Source: Flavobacteriales bacterium (GTDB taxonomy: Bacteria > Bacteroidota > Bacteroidia > Flavobacteriales_F > PHOS-HE28). Taken from it: a DNA stretch of 64,000 nt. The stretch spans positions 124,001 to 188,000 of the forward strand of contig JAEUTA010000027.1 in NCBI GenBank assembly GCA_016788205.1. Direction: 5' to 3'. The notes beneath the pieces are model-generated. The model saw nothing but the letters and a program-made list of their open reading frames with translations. It was not told the origin of the DNA and did no database searches. A program made the position numbers and the translations under genes. Each line of letters starts with the position of its first letter. Position 1 is the first letter of the stretch. Of this stretch, positions 26,231 to 34,160 are shown piece after piece.

Positions 26231-27457
26231 TCAGTTCAGCAGGCCGCGATACATCGCATCGGTGTCCTGCACCAGCCGGGTGTAGTGGTAGCGCTCCCGT
26301 ACATGGTCCCAGCCACCCAGGCTCATGGCTTGGCGCAGGGCTTCGTCCTCCACCAGACGTGTCAGGTGCGCCTCCAGGCCTTGAAGGTCACCGCTCTCGC
26401 TCAGGAGGGCCGTTCGGCCGGGCACCACTACGTTCTCAATGCCCCCCACGCGAGTGGTCACGATGGGGCGGTTGGCGGCTTGCGCTTCGATCAGGCTCAC
26501 CGGTGTGCCCTCGTTCAGGCTGGTGAGCATCACGATGTCCACACCGGCGTTCACGATATCCACTTCCTTGATCCAACTGGTGAAGGTGATCGTGGCGCGT
26601 TCCACCATGGGCTTCCCATTCACCCCGTGCCCGAAGCCGTGTCCGTTGAAGTAGGGACCGATGACCTGGCTCATGCCCAACTCGTTCACGCGCTCCTGCA
26701 AGCGCTCCCGTTCTTCACCATCACCTACGATGAAGGCCCTGATCCGCCGACCGGTGTTCCTGCTCACGCGTGCGATCACGTCCAGGAAAAGGTCATGGTT
26801 CTTGATGGGGACCAGACGACCTACGATGCCGATGGCGATCTCATCATCGGCCACACCGTAGACCTTGCGGAACAATGCGCGCTTGCTGGCCTGGTCGGCC
26901 TGGAAGCGGGTCAGGTCGAATCCCAAGGGGATCACGTGCACCTTGTCCGCGCTGGCGATGCGGTGCTCGTCCACCAGTTCGCTCTTCTGCTTCTCGCTGA
27001 TGGCGACGATCTTGGACGACCGGCGTGCGAGGAAACGCTCGATGTTCTTGTACAGTGCCGTGCGCACCGGGCCGAAATAGCTATGGAACACGTGGCCGTG
27101 GAAGGTGTGCACGATGGCTTTCACTCCCAGGTCGGCTGCCGCCATGCGTCCCACGGCCCCGGCTTTGGCGGCGTGCGTATGCACGATGTCAGGCTGGAAT
27201 TCCTTGATCAGTTTCTTGATGCGCGTGTAGGCACCGCGGTCGCGCCAGGGAGCCACTTCACGCTGTAGTTCCGGCAGGATCACCGGTTCCAAGCCGAGGT
27301 TGCTCAGGATGTGATGGCTGCCTTCTTCCGAAGCTTCCTGGCTACCGCCCACGAGCAGCGTCTCGTAATCGCCGGGGAGGTACCGCGTCAGGTAGGCCGC
27401 GTTGTGCGTGGGGCCGCCGAGGTTGAAGCGGTTGATGATGCGGAGGACGCGTGGCAT
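26231..27457 (-). CDS. Glycosyltransferase family 4
   Basis: This 408-residue GT-B enzyme transfers sugars from nucleotide donors to growing glycans on the cytoplasmic side. It has the N-terminal acceptor domain with GGPTHNAAYLTRYLPGDYETLLVGG and DIVHTHAAKAGAVGRMAA, and the C-terminal donor domain with IGIVGRLVPIKNHDLFLDVIARV, FIVGDGEERERLQERV, VDIVMLTSLNEGTPVSLIEAQAANRPIVTTRVGGIENVV (the E-x7-E region near residue 320). The neighbours are AsnB upstream and Wza downstream, placing it in surface polysaccharide assembly. Sugar specificity is not predictable. Confidence 0.92.
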   Translation of the reverse strand: MPRVLRIINRFNLGGPTHNAAYLTRYLPGDYETLLVGGSQEASEEGSHHILSNLGLEPVILPELQREVAPWRDRGAYTRIKKLIKEFQPDIVHTHAAKAGAVGRMAAADLGVKAIVHTFHGHVFHSYFGPVRTALYKNIERFLARRSSKIVAISEKQKSELVDEHRIASADKVHVIPLGFDLTRFQADQASKRALFRKVYGVADDEIAIGIVGRLVPIKNHDLFLDVIARVSRNTGRRIRAFIVGDGEERERLQERVNELGMSQVIGPYFNGHGFGHGVNGKPMVERATITFTSWIKEVDIVNAGVDIVMLTSLNEGTPVSLIEAQAANRPIVTTRVGGIENVVVPGRTALLSESGDLQGLEAHLTRLVEDEALRQAMSLGGWDHVRERYHYTRLVQDTDAMYRGLLN

Positions 27458-27467
27458 GACGGGCTGC

Positions 27468-27475
27468 GAAGATAC
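27468..27475 (-). promoter_or_regulatory. Candidate -7 box (TATCTTCG) for the GT4 gene
   Basis: The minus strand reads TATCTTCG 10 nt before the ATG at 27457. It fits TAnnTTTG with C for T at the seventh position, a variant repeated at many starts in this window. Confidence 0.4.
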
Positions 27476-27498
27476 CCCGGTAAGGAGGGCTCAAGGCC

Positions 27499-29373
27499 TT
27501 ATCGGGCGTGGGTTTTCCACCACGACAAGTAGACGAGCAAAGCGTGCACGGTTGCCTGCGCGTTGCCGGGGTCCGAGGAGCGGAGCTGTCGCACTTGGGC
27601 CCGTACGGCAGGCCAGTGGAGACCTGCGCTTTCGGCCAGTTCCTTGGTGCAGGTGGCGTCCACGAAGGCCGCCATGGGTCCGCGCAACAGGTCGAGCAGC
27701 GGAGCTTCGAAGCCTTTCTTGCTCCGGGTCATCACCACGGGTGGCAGCAGGTGGCCGAAGGTCTCGCGCAGGATGTGTTTGCTGCTGCCTTTGATCAGCT
27801 TGGCTTCTGCCGGAAGGCTGAAGGCGAACTCCACCACACGCTTGTCCAGGAAGGGCGTGCGCACCTCCAGTGCATGGGCCATGCTGGTCAGGTCCACCTT
27901 GTGCAACATGTCGTTGGGCAGGGTGGAGAGCACATCGGCGAGCAGCGCGCTGTTCATGCCCTGCATCCGCTGGAAGGCATCGGTGAAGGCGTTGTCGCGT
28001 TGGGCCATGGCGCTGGCATCGGCCGGGTTGGCCACCATGGCGTCCGCCTCTTCGTGCGGGGTGAAGGCCGCCAGTTCCTGGAAGCGACGATCCTCCGGGG
28101 TGTTGGCGAGCCGCGCGAACCGGTCGTACTGGCGGAAGCGGTTCTCCCACTTGCCGTTCCGCGACCGTGGCAAGGCACGCCAGAGCGGGGCGAGGAGGCG
28201 CACGGCCTGCTCCTGTGCTCCGGGGGTGCGCCACCGCAATTCGGCCTGGTGCTTCGTGTAGCCGCCGAAGACCTCATCAGCACCATCGCCGCTTACGGCA
28301 ACGGTCACCTGCTTGCGGGTGCGTTCGCATAGCATGTACGAGGGCAGAGCGCTACTATCGGCGAATGGTTCGTCGGTGGCGGCGAGCAGGCGGCCATAGG
28401 TGTCTGCCATCTCCTCGCGCGAAAGTTTGAAGGTGCTGTGCTCGCTCTTGATGTGGCGGGCCACTTCTTCTGCATAGCGGCTTTCGTCGAAGAAGGGGTC
28501 GTCCGCGAAGCCGATGCTGAAGGTGTGCAGGTGCTTATGGTGGCGTGCTGCCAACGCGCTAACGATGCTACTGTCCACACCACCGCTCAGGAAGGCGCCT
28601 ACGGGCACATCCGCTATCAGGCGCAGGCGCACGGCATCGTCCATCAGTTCGAACAGCGTCCGCTTCGGGTCGCTGCTCGTTGGCACGTTCCGGCTCGCGG
28701 CCACCACATCGTACCAACGTTCCACCTTCACGCCTGATCGGTCCACATGGATGCAATGGCCGGGGAGCAACTTCTGCGATCCGTTGAAGACCGTGTATGG
28801 CGCTGGTATGTAGTAGTACGCGAAATACTGCTGTGCGGAGAGCGTGTCCTGTTCACGTCCGGCGCCAAGGGCGATCAACGCGCGCAGTTCACTGGCAAAG
28901 AGGAAACGGCCATCCATTTCGCTCCACACCAGTGGCTTCACACCGAAACGGTCGCGGGCCAGGAATAGCGTATCGCTCTCGGCATCGTGGATGGCCAGGG
29001 CGAAGAAGCCGTTGAGGTCGTGCAGGAAGGCGGGACCCTTCAGTGTGAAGAGCCGCAGTACCACTTCCGTATCGCTGGTACTGCGGAAGGTGTGCCCCTT
29101 GGCTTCAAGATCCGCGCGAAGCGCTTGGAAGTTGAAGACTTCGCCGTTGAAGACGATGGTGTAGCGTCCGCCATCATCCGCGAAGGGTTGGTGGCCGTTG
29201 CTGCTCGTATCGATTATGCTCAGGCGGCGGTGACCAAGGATGGCACTGCCGTTCTGGTAGATGCCCTCATCATCCGGACCGCGGTGTGCGATGCACTGCA
29301 GGGCCGCATTCATACGGTCACCCGTTGCGGGGCGCGAAGGGTCTATCTGGAAACTACCGGCGATGCCGCACAT
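27499..29373 (-). CDS. asnB: Asparagine synthase (glutamine-hydrolysing) / amidotransferase in polysaccharide locus
   Basis: This 624-residue enzyme has the class II glutaminase domain starting at MCGIAG, so the nucleophile is Cys2 and the start must be the ATG at 29373; the longer open frame is not used. The glutaminase shows RGPDDEGIY, GHRRLSIIDTSSNGHQP and FNGEVFNF. The synthetase domain shows the ATP pyrophosphatase loop FLSGGVDSSIVSALAARH (about 264) and SGDGADEVFGGYTKH. It could make asparagine, but homologues inside glycan clusters can act as sugar amidotransferases. Here it is next to GT4/wza/wzc genes, which makes that alternative reasonable. The spacer upstream holds a long inverted repeat. 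Confidence 0.93.
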   Translation of the reverse strand: MCGIAGSFQIDPSRPATGDRMNAALQCIAHRGPDDEGIYQNGSAILGHRRLSIIDTSSNGHQPFADDGGRYTIVFNGEVFNFQALRADLEAKGHTFRSTSDTEVVLRLFTLKGPAFLHDLNGFFALAIHDAESDTLFLARDRFGVKPLVWSEMDGRFLFASELRALIALGAGREQDTLSAQQYFAYYYIPAPYTVFNGSQKLLPGHCIHVDRSGVKVERWYDVVAASRNVPTSSDPKRTLFELMDDAVRLRLIADVPVGAFLSGGVDSSIVSALAARHHKHLHTFSIGFADDPFFDESRYAEEVARHIKSEHSTFKLSREEMADTYGRLLAATDEPFADSSALPSYMLCERTRKQVTVAVSGDGADEVFGGYTKHQAELRWRTPGAQEQAVRLLAPLWRALPRSRNGKWENRFRQYDRFARLANTPEDRRFQELAAFTPHEEADAMVANPADASAMAQRDNAFTDAFQRMQGMNSALLADVLSTLPNDMLHKVDLTSMAHALEVRTPFLDKRVVEFAFSLPAEAKLIKGSSKHILRETFGHLLPPVVMTRSKKGFEAPLLDLLRGPMAAFVDATCTKELAESAGLHWPAVRAQVRQLRSSDPGNAQATVHALLVYLSWWKTHAR

Positions 29374-29396
29374 GAAGAGGAAGTTGTGAGGTATCG

Positions 29397-29457
29397 GGTT
29401 CGAGGGCGGAGGTGTGAAGGTGTGCCACCTCACACTTCACACCTCCGCCCTCGAACC
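29397..29457. repeat. Long intergenic inverted repeat between lpdA and asnB
   Basis: Two perfect 23-base arms (29397-29419 and 29435-29457) face each other across 15 bases, of which four more on each side also pair. The arms include the words GAGGTGTG and AAGGTGTG at 8-bp spacing. No T tract follows on either strand. It could be a stem-loop ending lpdA transcripts or a repeat element. Confidence 0.85.
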
Positions 29458-29465
29458 TCTTCTTT

Positions 29466-30854
29466 CTACAGGTGGATCACCTCCCCGTATGCTGCGGCCG
29501 CGGCTTCCATGATGGCTTCGCTCATCGTTGGGTGCGGGTGCACGGTCTTGATGATCTCGTGGCCAGTTGTCTCCAGCTTGCGGATGCTGACGCACTCGGC
29601 GATCAGCTCGGTGACGTTGTAACCGATCATGTGCGCGCCCAGCAGCTCGCCGTACTTGGCATCGAAGATCAGCTTCACGAAACCGTCCTTGGCCCCGGCC
29701 GCGCTGGCCTTGCCGCTCGCGCTGAAGGGGAACTTGCCCACCTTGATCTCGATGCCTTTCTCCTTGGCGGCTTTCTCCGTGATGCCCACGCTGGCCACCT
29801 CGGGGCTGCAATAGGTGCAGCCGGGGATGTTGCCATAGTCGATCGGGTGCGGATTCTGCCCGGCGATGGCTTCCACACAGGTGATGCCTTCCGCGCTGGC
29901 CAGGTGCGCCAGTGCTGGACCGGGTACGATATCGCCGATGGCGTAGTAGCCGGGGATGTTCGTGGCGTAGAACTCGTTCACCTTCACCTTGCCCTTGTCC
30001 GTTACGATGCCCACTTCTTCCAGGCCGATGCCTTCGAGGTTGGTGGCGATGCCCACCGCGCTCAGCACGATGTCCGCCTCGATCGTCTTCTCGCCGGTGG
30101 CGTTCTTCACGGTCACCACGCAGCCTTTGCCTTTGGTGTCCACGTTGGTCACTTCGGAAGAGACCATCACCTCGATGCCTTGTTTCTTGAAGGCTTTCTC
30201 CAAGGTCTTGCTCACCTCTTCATCTTCCACGGGAACGATGTTCGGCATGAACTCGACCAAGGTCACCTTGGTTCCGATGGCGTTGTAGAAGTAGGCGAAC
30301 TCGCTGCCGATGGCACCGCTGCCCACCACCACCATGCTCTTGGGCTGCTCGGCGAGCACCATGGCTTCGCGGTAACCGATGATCTTCTTGCCATCCTGCG
30401 GCAGATTGGGCAGTGCACGGCTGCGGGCACCGGTGGCCACGATGATGTGCTTGCCTTCCACCACCTGCTTCTTGCCATCGGCAGCGGTCACCTCGATCTT
30501 CTTGCCGGGCTGCAGTTTGCCGCTGCCCATGATCACATCGATCTTGTTCTTCTTCATGAGGAAGGTGACACCCTTGCTCATGCCATCGGCCACGGCGCGG
30601 CTGCGCGCCACGATGGCCTTCATGTCCGTGCTTCCGCCCGTTACACTGATGCCGTAGTCCTTGGCGTGCTGGAGGTACTCGAACACCTGGGCGCTCTTCA
30701 GGAGGGCCTTGGTGGGGATGCAGCCCCAATTGAGGCAGATGCCGCCGAGGGATTCCTTTTCGACGATGGCCGTTTTGAGGCCGAGTTGGCTGGCGCGGAT
30801 GGCGGCCACGTAGCCACCGGGGCCACTGCCGAGAACGATCACATCATAGCTCAT
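29466..30854 (-). CDS. lpdA: Dihydrolipoyl dehydrogenase
   Basis: LpdA is the E3 flavoprotein of 2-oxoacid dehydrogenase complexes and reoxidises dihydrolipoamide with NAD+. This 462-residue protein shows the FAD dinucleotide fold VIVLGSGPGGYVAAIRASQLG, the redox disulfide GGICLNWGCIPTKALLKS, the NAD-binding GSGAIGSEFAYFYNAIGTKVTLVE, the second FAD motif YAIGDIVPGPALAHLASAEG and the C-terminal catalytic HPHPTMSEAI. All active-site residues are intact. It is monocistronic by layout, divergent from the small membrane-protein genes. No E1 or E2 genes are in the window. Confidence 0.96.
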   Translation of the reverse strand: MSYDVIVLGSGPGGYVAAIRASQLGLKTAIVEKESLGGICLNWGCIPTKALLKSAQVFEYLQHAKDYGISVTGGSTDMKAIVARSRAVADGMSKGVTFLMKKNKIDVIMGSGKLQPGKKIEVTAADGKKQVVEGKHIIVATGARSRALPNLPQDGKKIIGYREAMVLAEQPKSMVVVGSGAIGSEFAYFYNAIGTKVTLVEFMPNIVPVEDEEVSKTLEKAFKKQGIEVMVSSEVTNVDTKGKGCVVTVKNATGEKTIEADIVLSAVGIATNLEGIGLEEVGIVTDKGKVKVNEFYATNIPGYYAIGDIVPGPALAHLASAEGITCVEAIAGQNPHPIDYGNIPGCTYCSPEVASVGITEKAAKEKGIEIKVGKFPFSASGKASAAGAKDGFVKLIFDAKYGELLGAHMIGYNVTELIAECVSIRKLETTGHEIIKTVHPHPTMSEAIMEAAAAAYGEVIHL

Positions 30855-30879
30855 GCTGGAGGGTAGCTGGTTGAGGGGG

Positions 30880-30887
30880 CGAAGGTA
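30880..30887 (-). promoter_or_regulatory. Candidate -7 box (TACCTTCG) for lpdA
   Basis: The minus strand reads TACCTTCG 25 nt upstream of the lpdA ATG, a one-base variant of TAnnTTTG. Confidence 0.35.
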
Positions 30888-30936
30888 ACAGGCTGGTCCA
30901 GTTCGCTGGCACCGGCGTACGGATGCTGGCGAGCAC

Positions 30937-30944
30937 TACATTCG
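30937..30944 (+). promoter_or_regulatory. Candidate -7 box (TACATTCG) for the 30961 membrane-protein gene
   Basis: TACATTCG lies 16 nt before the ATG at 30961 and fits the TAnnTTCG variant seen at other starts in the window. Confidence 0.35.
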
Positions 30945-30960
30945 GCACTCACCACACTCC

Positions 30961-31464
30961 ATGGACCAGACCACCCCGCCAGTCACGGTACAGCGGCCTT
31001 TGTTGCTGACGATCCTCTGCGGCCTCAGCATCGTTTTCAGCATCTGGAACTTCGCCGGGGGCGTTCGAAGTGCTTTCACCAAGGACCCCGAACTTCAGGT
31101 ACGGATGGCGCGGGAGAAGCTGGATGCATCCATCGCACAGATGAACAAGGATGTGCGTTTGGGCGGAGTGGTGCGTATCCTGCAATCGGCGGTGGTGATG
31201 GCCGAGCGGTCAGCGATCCATGCCGAACCACTTGGTTATTCGGCCATGGCGCTTTCGCTGGTGAGCCTTGCTGGCGTTCTGCTCATGTGGCGGCTGCGGC
31301 GGATCGGGTTCTGGGTATACCTCACATCATCCATCGCGGGCCTGGCCATCCCCATTTGGTTGCTCGGCGCTGGGGTGGCCACCATGTTCGCCATGGGTAT
31401 CGGTGGCTTGTTCTCGGTGGCATTCATCATCCTGTATGCGGTCAACCTGAAGCACATGCGCTGA
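30961..31464 (+). CDS. Four-helix membrane protein, unknown
   Basis: This 167-residue protein has a hydrophobic segment at about 13-34, a charged extracytoplasmic or cytoplasmic stretch (about 40-75, with AREKLDASIAQMNKDVRLGG), and three further segments (about 92-112, 116-138, 140-162). I recognise no family motif. The next gene encodes a membrane protein of the same size and layout, suggesting a duplicated pair, although shared residues are few by eye. Confidence 0.7.
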   Translation: MDQTTPPVTVQRPLLLTILCGLSIVFSIWNFAGGVRSAFTKDPELQVRMAREKLDASIAQMNKDVRLGGVVRILQSAVVMAERSAIHAEPLGYSAMALSLVSLAGVLLMWRLRRIGFWVYLTSSIAGLAIPIWLLGAGVATMFAMGIGGLFSVAFIILYAVNLKHMR

Positions 31465-31482
31465 ACGCTCCCGAACGAAGGA

Positions 31483-31490
31483 TACCTTCG
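31483..31490 (+). promoter_or_regulatory. Candidate -7 box (TACCTTCG) for the 31518 gene
   Basis: TACCTTCG lies 27 nt upstream of the chosen ATG at 31518, in the gap after the preceding membrane-protein gene. Confidence 0.3.
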
Positions 31491-31517
31491 CCACCGACCA
31501 TTTCACCGCCAAGATCC

Positions 31518-32003
31518 ATGACCTCCGCATTCCTGCCCGATGAGAGCGGCAGCACCAAACGCCCGGATGTTATCTCCGTGCTGGGCCTGCTCACGTTCAT
31601 CAATACCGGCTTCTTCAGTCTGATCTACCTCATCGGCATGTTCGGCATGATGGCCGTGCAACAGATGCCCATGGATGAGTTCATGCAACTCTTGCACGAC
31701 GGGGCGGGCAAATACATGCAAGAGGAGCAGATGTTCATGCTTGATGAGATCGCGCACGTCATGCACAGCAGTGGTGTTGCCCTCATGCTCGTTTATCTCC
31801 TGCGCAGCCTGTTGCGCCTCGTGGGCGCCATCGGCATCTGGCGTGGTCGGAAGAGCGGGTTCTATCTCTACGCCGGTGCACAGTTGGTAGGCCTCTTCGC
31901 ACCGCACATTTTCCTGCCGTGGTCTTTGCTGGGGGTCTTCGGCCCGCTGATGACGGTGGCCGTTACCGCGACCTATGGCAGCCAGCTGAAGCGCTTGAAC
32001 TGA
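31518..32003 (+). CDS. Four-helix membrane protein, unknown
   Basis: I start this 161-residue protein at the ATG at 31518 (MTSAFLPDESGSTKRPDVIS), because the longer open frame overlaps the previous gene and has no hydrophobic signal there. Hydrophobic segments lie at about 20-42, 80-102, 112-130 and 135-152, separated by an acidic, Met/Gln-rich stretch (QQMPMDEFMQLLHDGAGKYM). The topology is like that of the gene before it. Its stop TGA shares bases with the start of the esterase gene, so these two are translationally coupled. No function is assigned. Confidence 0.68.
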   Translation: MTSAFLPDESGSTKRPDVISVLGLLTFINTGFFSLIYLIGMFGMMAVQQMPMDEFMQLLHDGAGKYMQEEQMFMLDEIAHVMHSSGVALMLVYLLRSLLRLVGAIGIWRGRKSGFYLYAGAQLVGLFAPHIFLPWSLLGVFGPLMTVAVTATYGSQLKRLN

Positions 32004-32818
32004 TGATGCGCTCGGTCCTGTTCGTTTGGTCGTTGTTCATGGCGTGCGTTTCGTTCGCACAACGCACCGGACCTGCCGCGCCATTTACGCTTGGCAGTAC
32101 CGAGCGCATCCATTCCGTCACCTTGGGCGAAGACCGGGTCCTGAACATCGCCCTTCCGCTGGGCTATCACCCCGACAGTGCCGCGCGCTACCCCGTAGTC
32201 TACCTCCTTGACGGAGGCGCCGACGAGGACTTCATCCACATCGCCGGGCTGGCCCAGTTCGCTGCCTTCGAGTGGATCGCTTGGATGCAGCCGAGCATCA
32301 TCGTCGGCATTGCCAATGTTGACCGGCAACGCGACCTAACGCACCCCACTTCCATCGCCTCCGACAAAGCCGAGTTCCCGACCACTGGTGGGTCTGTGGC
32401 CTTCATGACGTTCCTGCAGAAGGAAGTGATCCCTTTCGTTGAGGCCAGTTACCGGACCTTTCCGGATCGCACCCTCATCGGTCAATCCCTTGGTGGGCTC
32501 TTCGCCACGGAGGTGTTGTTGCGCAAGCCTTACCTGTTCAACCATTACATCATCGTAAGCCCCAGTTTGTGGTGGGACAATGGTTCCGTGTTGGCGATAC
32601 CTACGGATAGCCTCAGCGCCCCCGATATCGGCGTTGCCTCCGTTTACATCGCCGTGGGCCAGGAGGGCAAAGTCATGGTGGGCGGATCGAAGAAGCTGGC
32701 CGCACTGGCCAAGAAGGCGCACGTGCAGGTCGGCTTCGACCAGTTGAAGGACCACGACCACGCCAACATCCTCCACCGGGCGGTATTGGATGCGGTGCGC
32801 TGGAGGGCGGGAAAGTGA
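32003..32818 (+). CDS. Alpha/beta hydrolase, esterase D/IroE-like, secreted
   Basis: This 271-residue protein begins at tandem ATGs (32003 and 32006) overlapping the previous stop, followed by a signal peptide (MRSVLFVWSLFMACVSFAQ). The fold is that of the putative esterase family: RVLNIALPLGYHPDSAARYPVVYLLDGGADEDF, the nucleophile elbow LIGQSLGGLFATEVLL (GxSxG, about residue 155), and the catalytic His near the C terminus (KDHDHANILHRAV). Relatives hydrolyse siderophore esters or small acyl esters. The export signal points to the periplasm. Substrate unknown. Confidence 0.87.
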   Translation: MMRSVLFVWSLFMACVSFAQRTGPAAPFTLGSTERIHSVTLGEDRVLNIALPLGYHPDSAARYPVVYLLDGGADEDFIHIAGLAQFAAFEWIAWMQPSIIVGIANVDRQRDLTHPTSIASDKAEFPTTGGSVAFMTFLQKEVIPFVEASYRTFPDRTLIGQSLGGLFATEVLLRKPYLFNHYIIVSPSLWWDNGSVLAIPTDSLSAPDIGVASVYIAVGQEGKVMVGGSKKLAALAKKAHVQVGFDQLKDHDHANILHRAVLDAVRWRAGK

Positions 32819-32846
32819 GCGGTTCGGATCCGGCGGATGCTGCTGT

Positions 32847-33512
32847 TCAGGGCGCTTTGTCGAGGTCGGCACCGCGGATCCACGCCTTCATCATTTCGTC
32901 GCCCAATAGACCGCCGATGATGCGGTAGTGCGAATGAGCCAGCGGGTTGTTGCCATCCAACGGCTCGCTCATCACGCCCACTTCGCGCTGATAGTAGTTG
33001 CTGTGCACGAAACGCACCACACCGTTCCGACACACGATGAACCCCACGTGGTTGTCCAGCCCCACTTTGTACAGGCCATCACCCTGTGCTTGAATGTAGG
33101 CCGCCACGTCGTTCACCGGCCTGTCCCGGAAACGTGCGATCGTGTGGCTGAGCTTCACGGTGATGGGTTCCGCCGCCATCTGCGACCACTTGATGCGAGG
33201 CAACCTGAAGCCTGCATCCTGCAACACCGTGTTCACGAAATAGCCACAAGCGATCTTACCCGTTCGGGGAACGCGCGTAGTACCATTGAAGTCCCATGCA
33301 GTGCCATGCCAAGCGGGAAGTATGTCCAGCGTTATGCGGTCGAAAAGGTAGGTGCGCGCACTGTCGATGAGGTGGTGGCGTTGGGCGCTATCGCTTTGTG
33401 CGTAAGCTGTGGCGAAGGCCTGCCGTTTCTCTTCGATGCGCTGCTTCAAGGTGGGATAGTCCATCCCCGCGGCGAGGACGGAAGCGGCCATGATCAGGGC
33501 GAATGGGTGCAC
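32847..33512 (-). CDS. Papain/NlpC-like exported protein
   Basis: This protein of up to 221 residues has a short hydrophobic start and a cysteine-hydrolase-like core: TGKIACGYFVNTVLQDAGFRLP with the likely nucleophile Cys, then LDNHVGFIVCRNGVVRFVHSNYY with the likely catalytic His, the order expected for NlpC/P60 or CHAP amidases. I infer a cell-wall amidase or peptidase-like role. The frame begins with GTG at 33512 (GTG CAC CCA); an ATG at 33491 is an alternative. It converges with the esterase gene. No named family is certain. Confidence 0.65.
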   Translation of the reverse strand: MHPFALIMAASVLAAGMDYPTLKQRIEEKRQAFATAYAQSDSAQRHHLIDSARTYLFDRITLDILPAWHGTAWDFNGTTRVPRTGKIACGYFVNTVLQDAGFRLPRIKWSQMAAEPITVKLSHTIARFRDRPVNDVAAYIQAQGDGLYKVGLDNHVGFIVCRNGVVRFVHSNYYQREVGVMSEPLDGNNPLAHSHYRIIGGLLGDEMMKAWIRGADLDKAP

Positions 33513-33568
33513 GAGGTGTTTTTCAACCCGAATGCACCAAGGACGGTCGAGTAACGTGAACTTGAGGT

Positions 33569-33943
33569 CTAGCCTACAGCGATACCGCTGATCTCCACGT
33601 TCACGCCACGGGGCAGCCCCTTCACCGCGACCGCTTCGCGAGCGGGTGGCGCCTCGTTGAAGTAGGTGCCGTAAACCTCGTTCACTGCGGCGTAGTGGGC
33701 CATGTCGCTCATGAAGATGGTGACTTTCACCAGATGCTCGTATCCGAGGCCAGCGGCTCTCAACAGTGTTCCCACGTTCTCCATCACCTTGCGCGTTTCG
33801 GTCGCGATGTCGCCCGTGTGCAGCGTACCGTCGCTGTCGATGGCGATCTGGCCGCTGAGGTAAAGGGTGTTGCCGGTCTGGATGGCAGGGGTGTAGGGTG
33901 CCAGCGGCTTCGCGGCGTTGGGCGGATGGATCGCTTGTTTCAT
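33569..33943 (-). CDS. ridA: RidA family enamine/imine deaminase
   Basis: RidA hydrolyses reactive 2-aminoacrylate and related imines produced by PLP enzymes. This 124-residue protein shows the YjgF/RidA pattern: NAAKPLAPYTPAIQTGNTLYLSGQIAIDSDG, VMENVGTLLRAAGLGYEHLVKVTIFMSDM, NEVYGTYFNEAPPAREAVAVKGLPRGVNVEISGIAV, including the catalytic-site Arg in PAREA. Length is normal. The ATG (33943-33941) is inside a CATGTG/CACATG repeat unit of the intergenic array shared with surE. Confidence 0.94.
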   Translation of the reverse strand: MKQAIHPPNAAKPLAPYTPAIQTGNTLYLSGQIAIDSDGTLHTGDIATETRKVMENVGTLLRAAGLGYEHLVKVTIFMSDMAHYAAVNEVYGTYFNEAPPAREAVAVKGLPRGVNVEISGIAVG

Positions 33944-33972
33944 GTGCGTATGTGACCGTGTGCGCGTGCTCT
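33941..33972 (-). repeat. CACATGNN octamer array, ridA side
   Basis: On the plus strand the units are CATGTGCG, TATGTGAC, CGTGTGCG and CGTGCTCT, in exact 8-bp register; on the minus strand they read as CACATG-like units running into ridA. The ridA start codon is in the last unit. The array faces the surE-side array in inverted orientation. Confidence 0.7.
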
Positions 33973-34101
33973 TGGCCGGTAGGTCGTGCCGCGAAGTTGC
34001 GTTACCATCAGCGAACCGGCGCGATCGACCTTCTCGCCGATCACCGTAACCTGCATTCCATATTCACGTGAGCACGTCGCCACGCGCACATGTCCCCGCA
34101 T

Positions 34102-34141
34102 TCCATGAGCATATGCGCACATGCCCACATGGGCACCTGTC
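34102..34141 (+). repeat. CACATGNN octamer array, surE side
   Basis: Units TCCATGAG, CATATGCG, CACATGCC, CACATGGG and CACCTGTC follow one another with 8-bp period just upstream of the surE promoter box. An isolated CACATG lies at 34087-34092. Confidence 0.75.
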
Positions 34142-34145
34142 ATGA

Positions 34146-34153
34146 TAGCTTTG
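34146..34153 (+). promoter_or_regulatory. -7 box (TAGCTTTG) of surE
   Basis: TAGCTTTG matches TAnnTTTG completely and ends 7 nt before the surE ATG, so the transcript should have almost no leader. Confidence 0.6.
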
Positions 34154-34160
34154 CGCCCCC

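Noticed and set aside
29397..29457. tRNA-like GGTTCGA word in an inverted repeat
   Set aside because: There is no cloverleaf or acceptor stem; it is a simple palindrome.
29472..30866. A 464-codon open frame antisense to lpdA
   Set aside because: It mirrors LpdA codons (runs of His, Ala, Gly, Asp) and has no recognisable domain; LpdA is certain.
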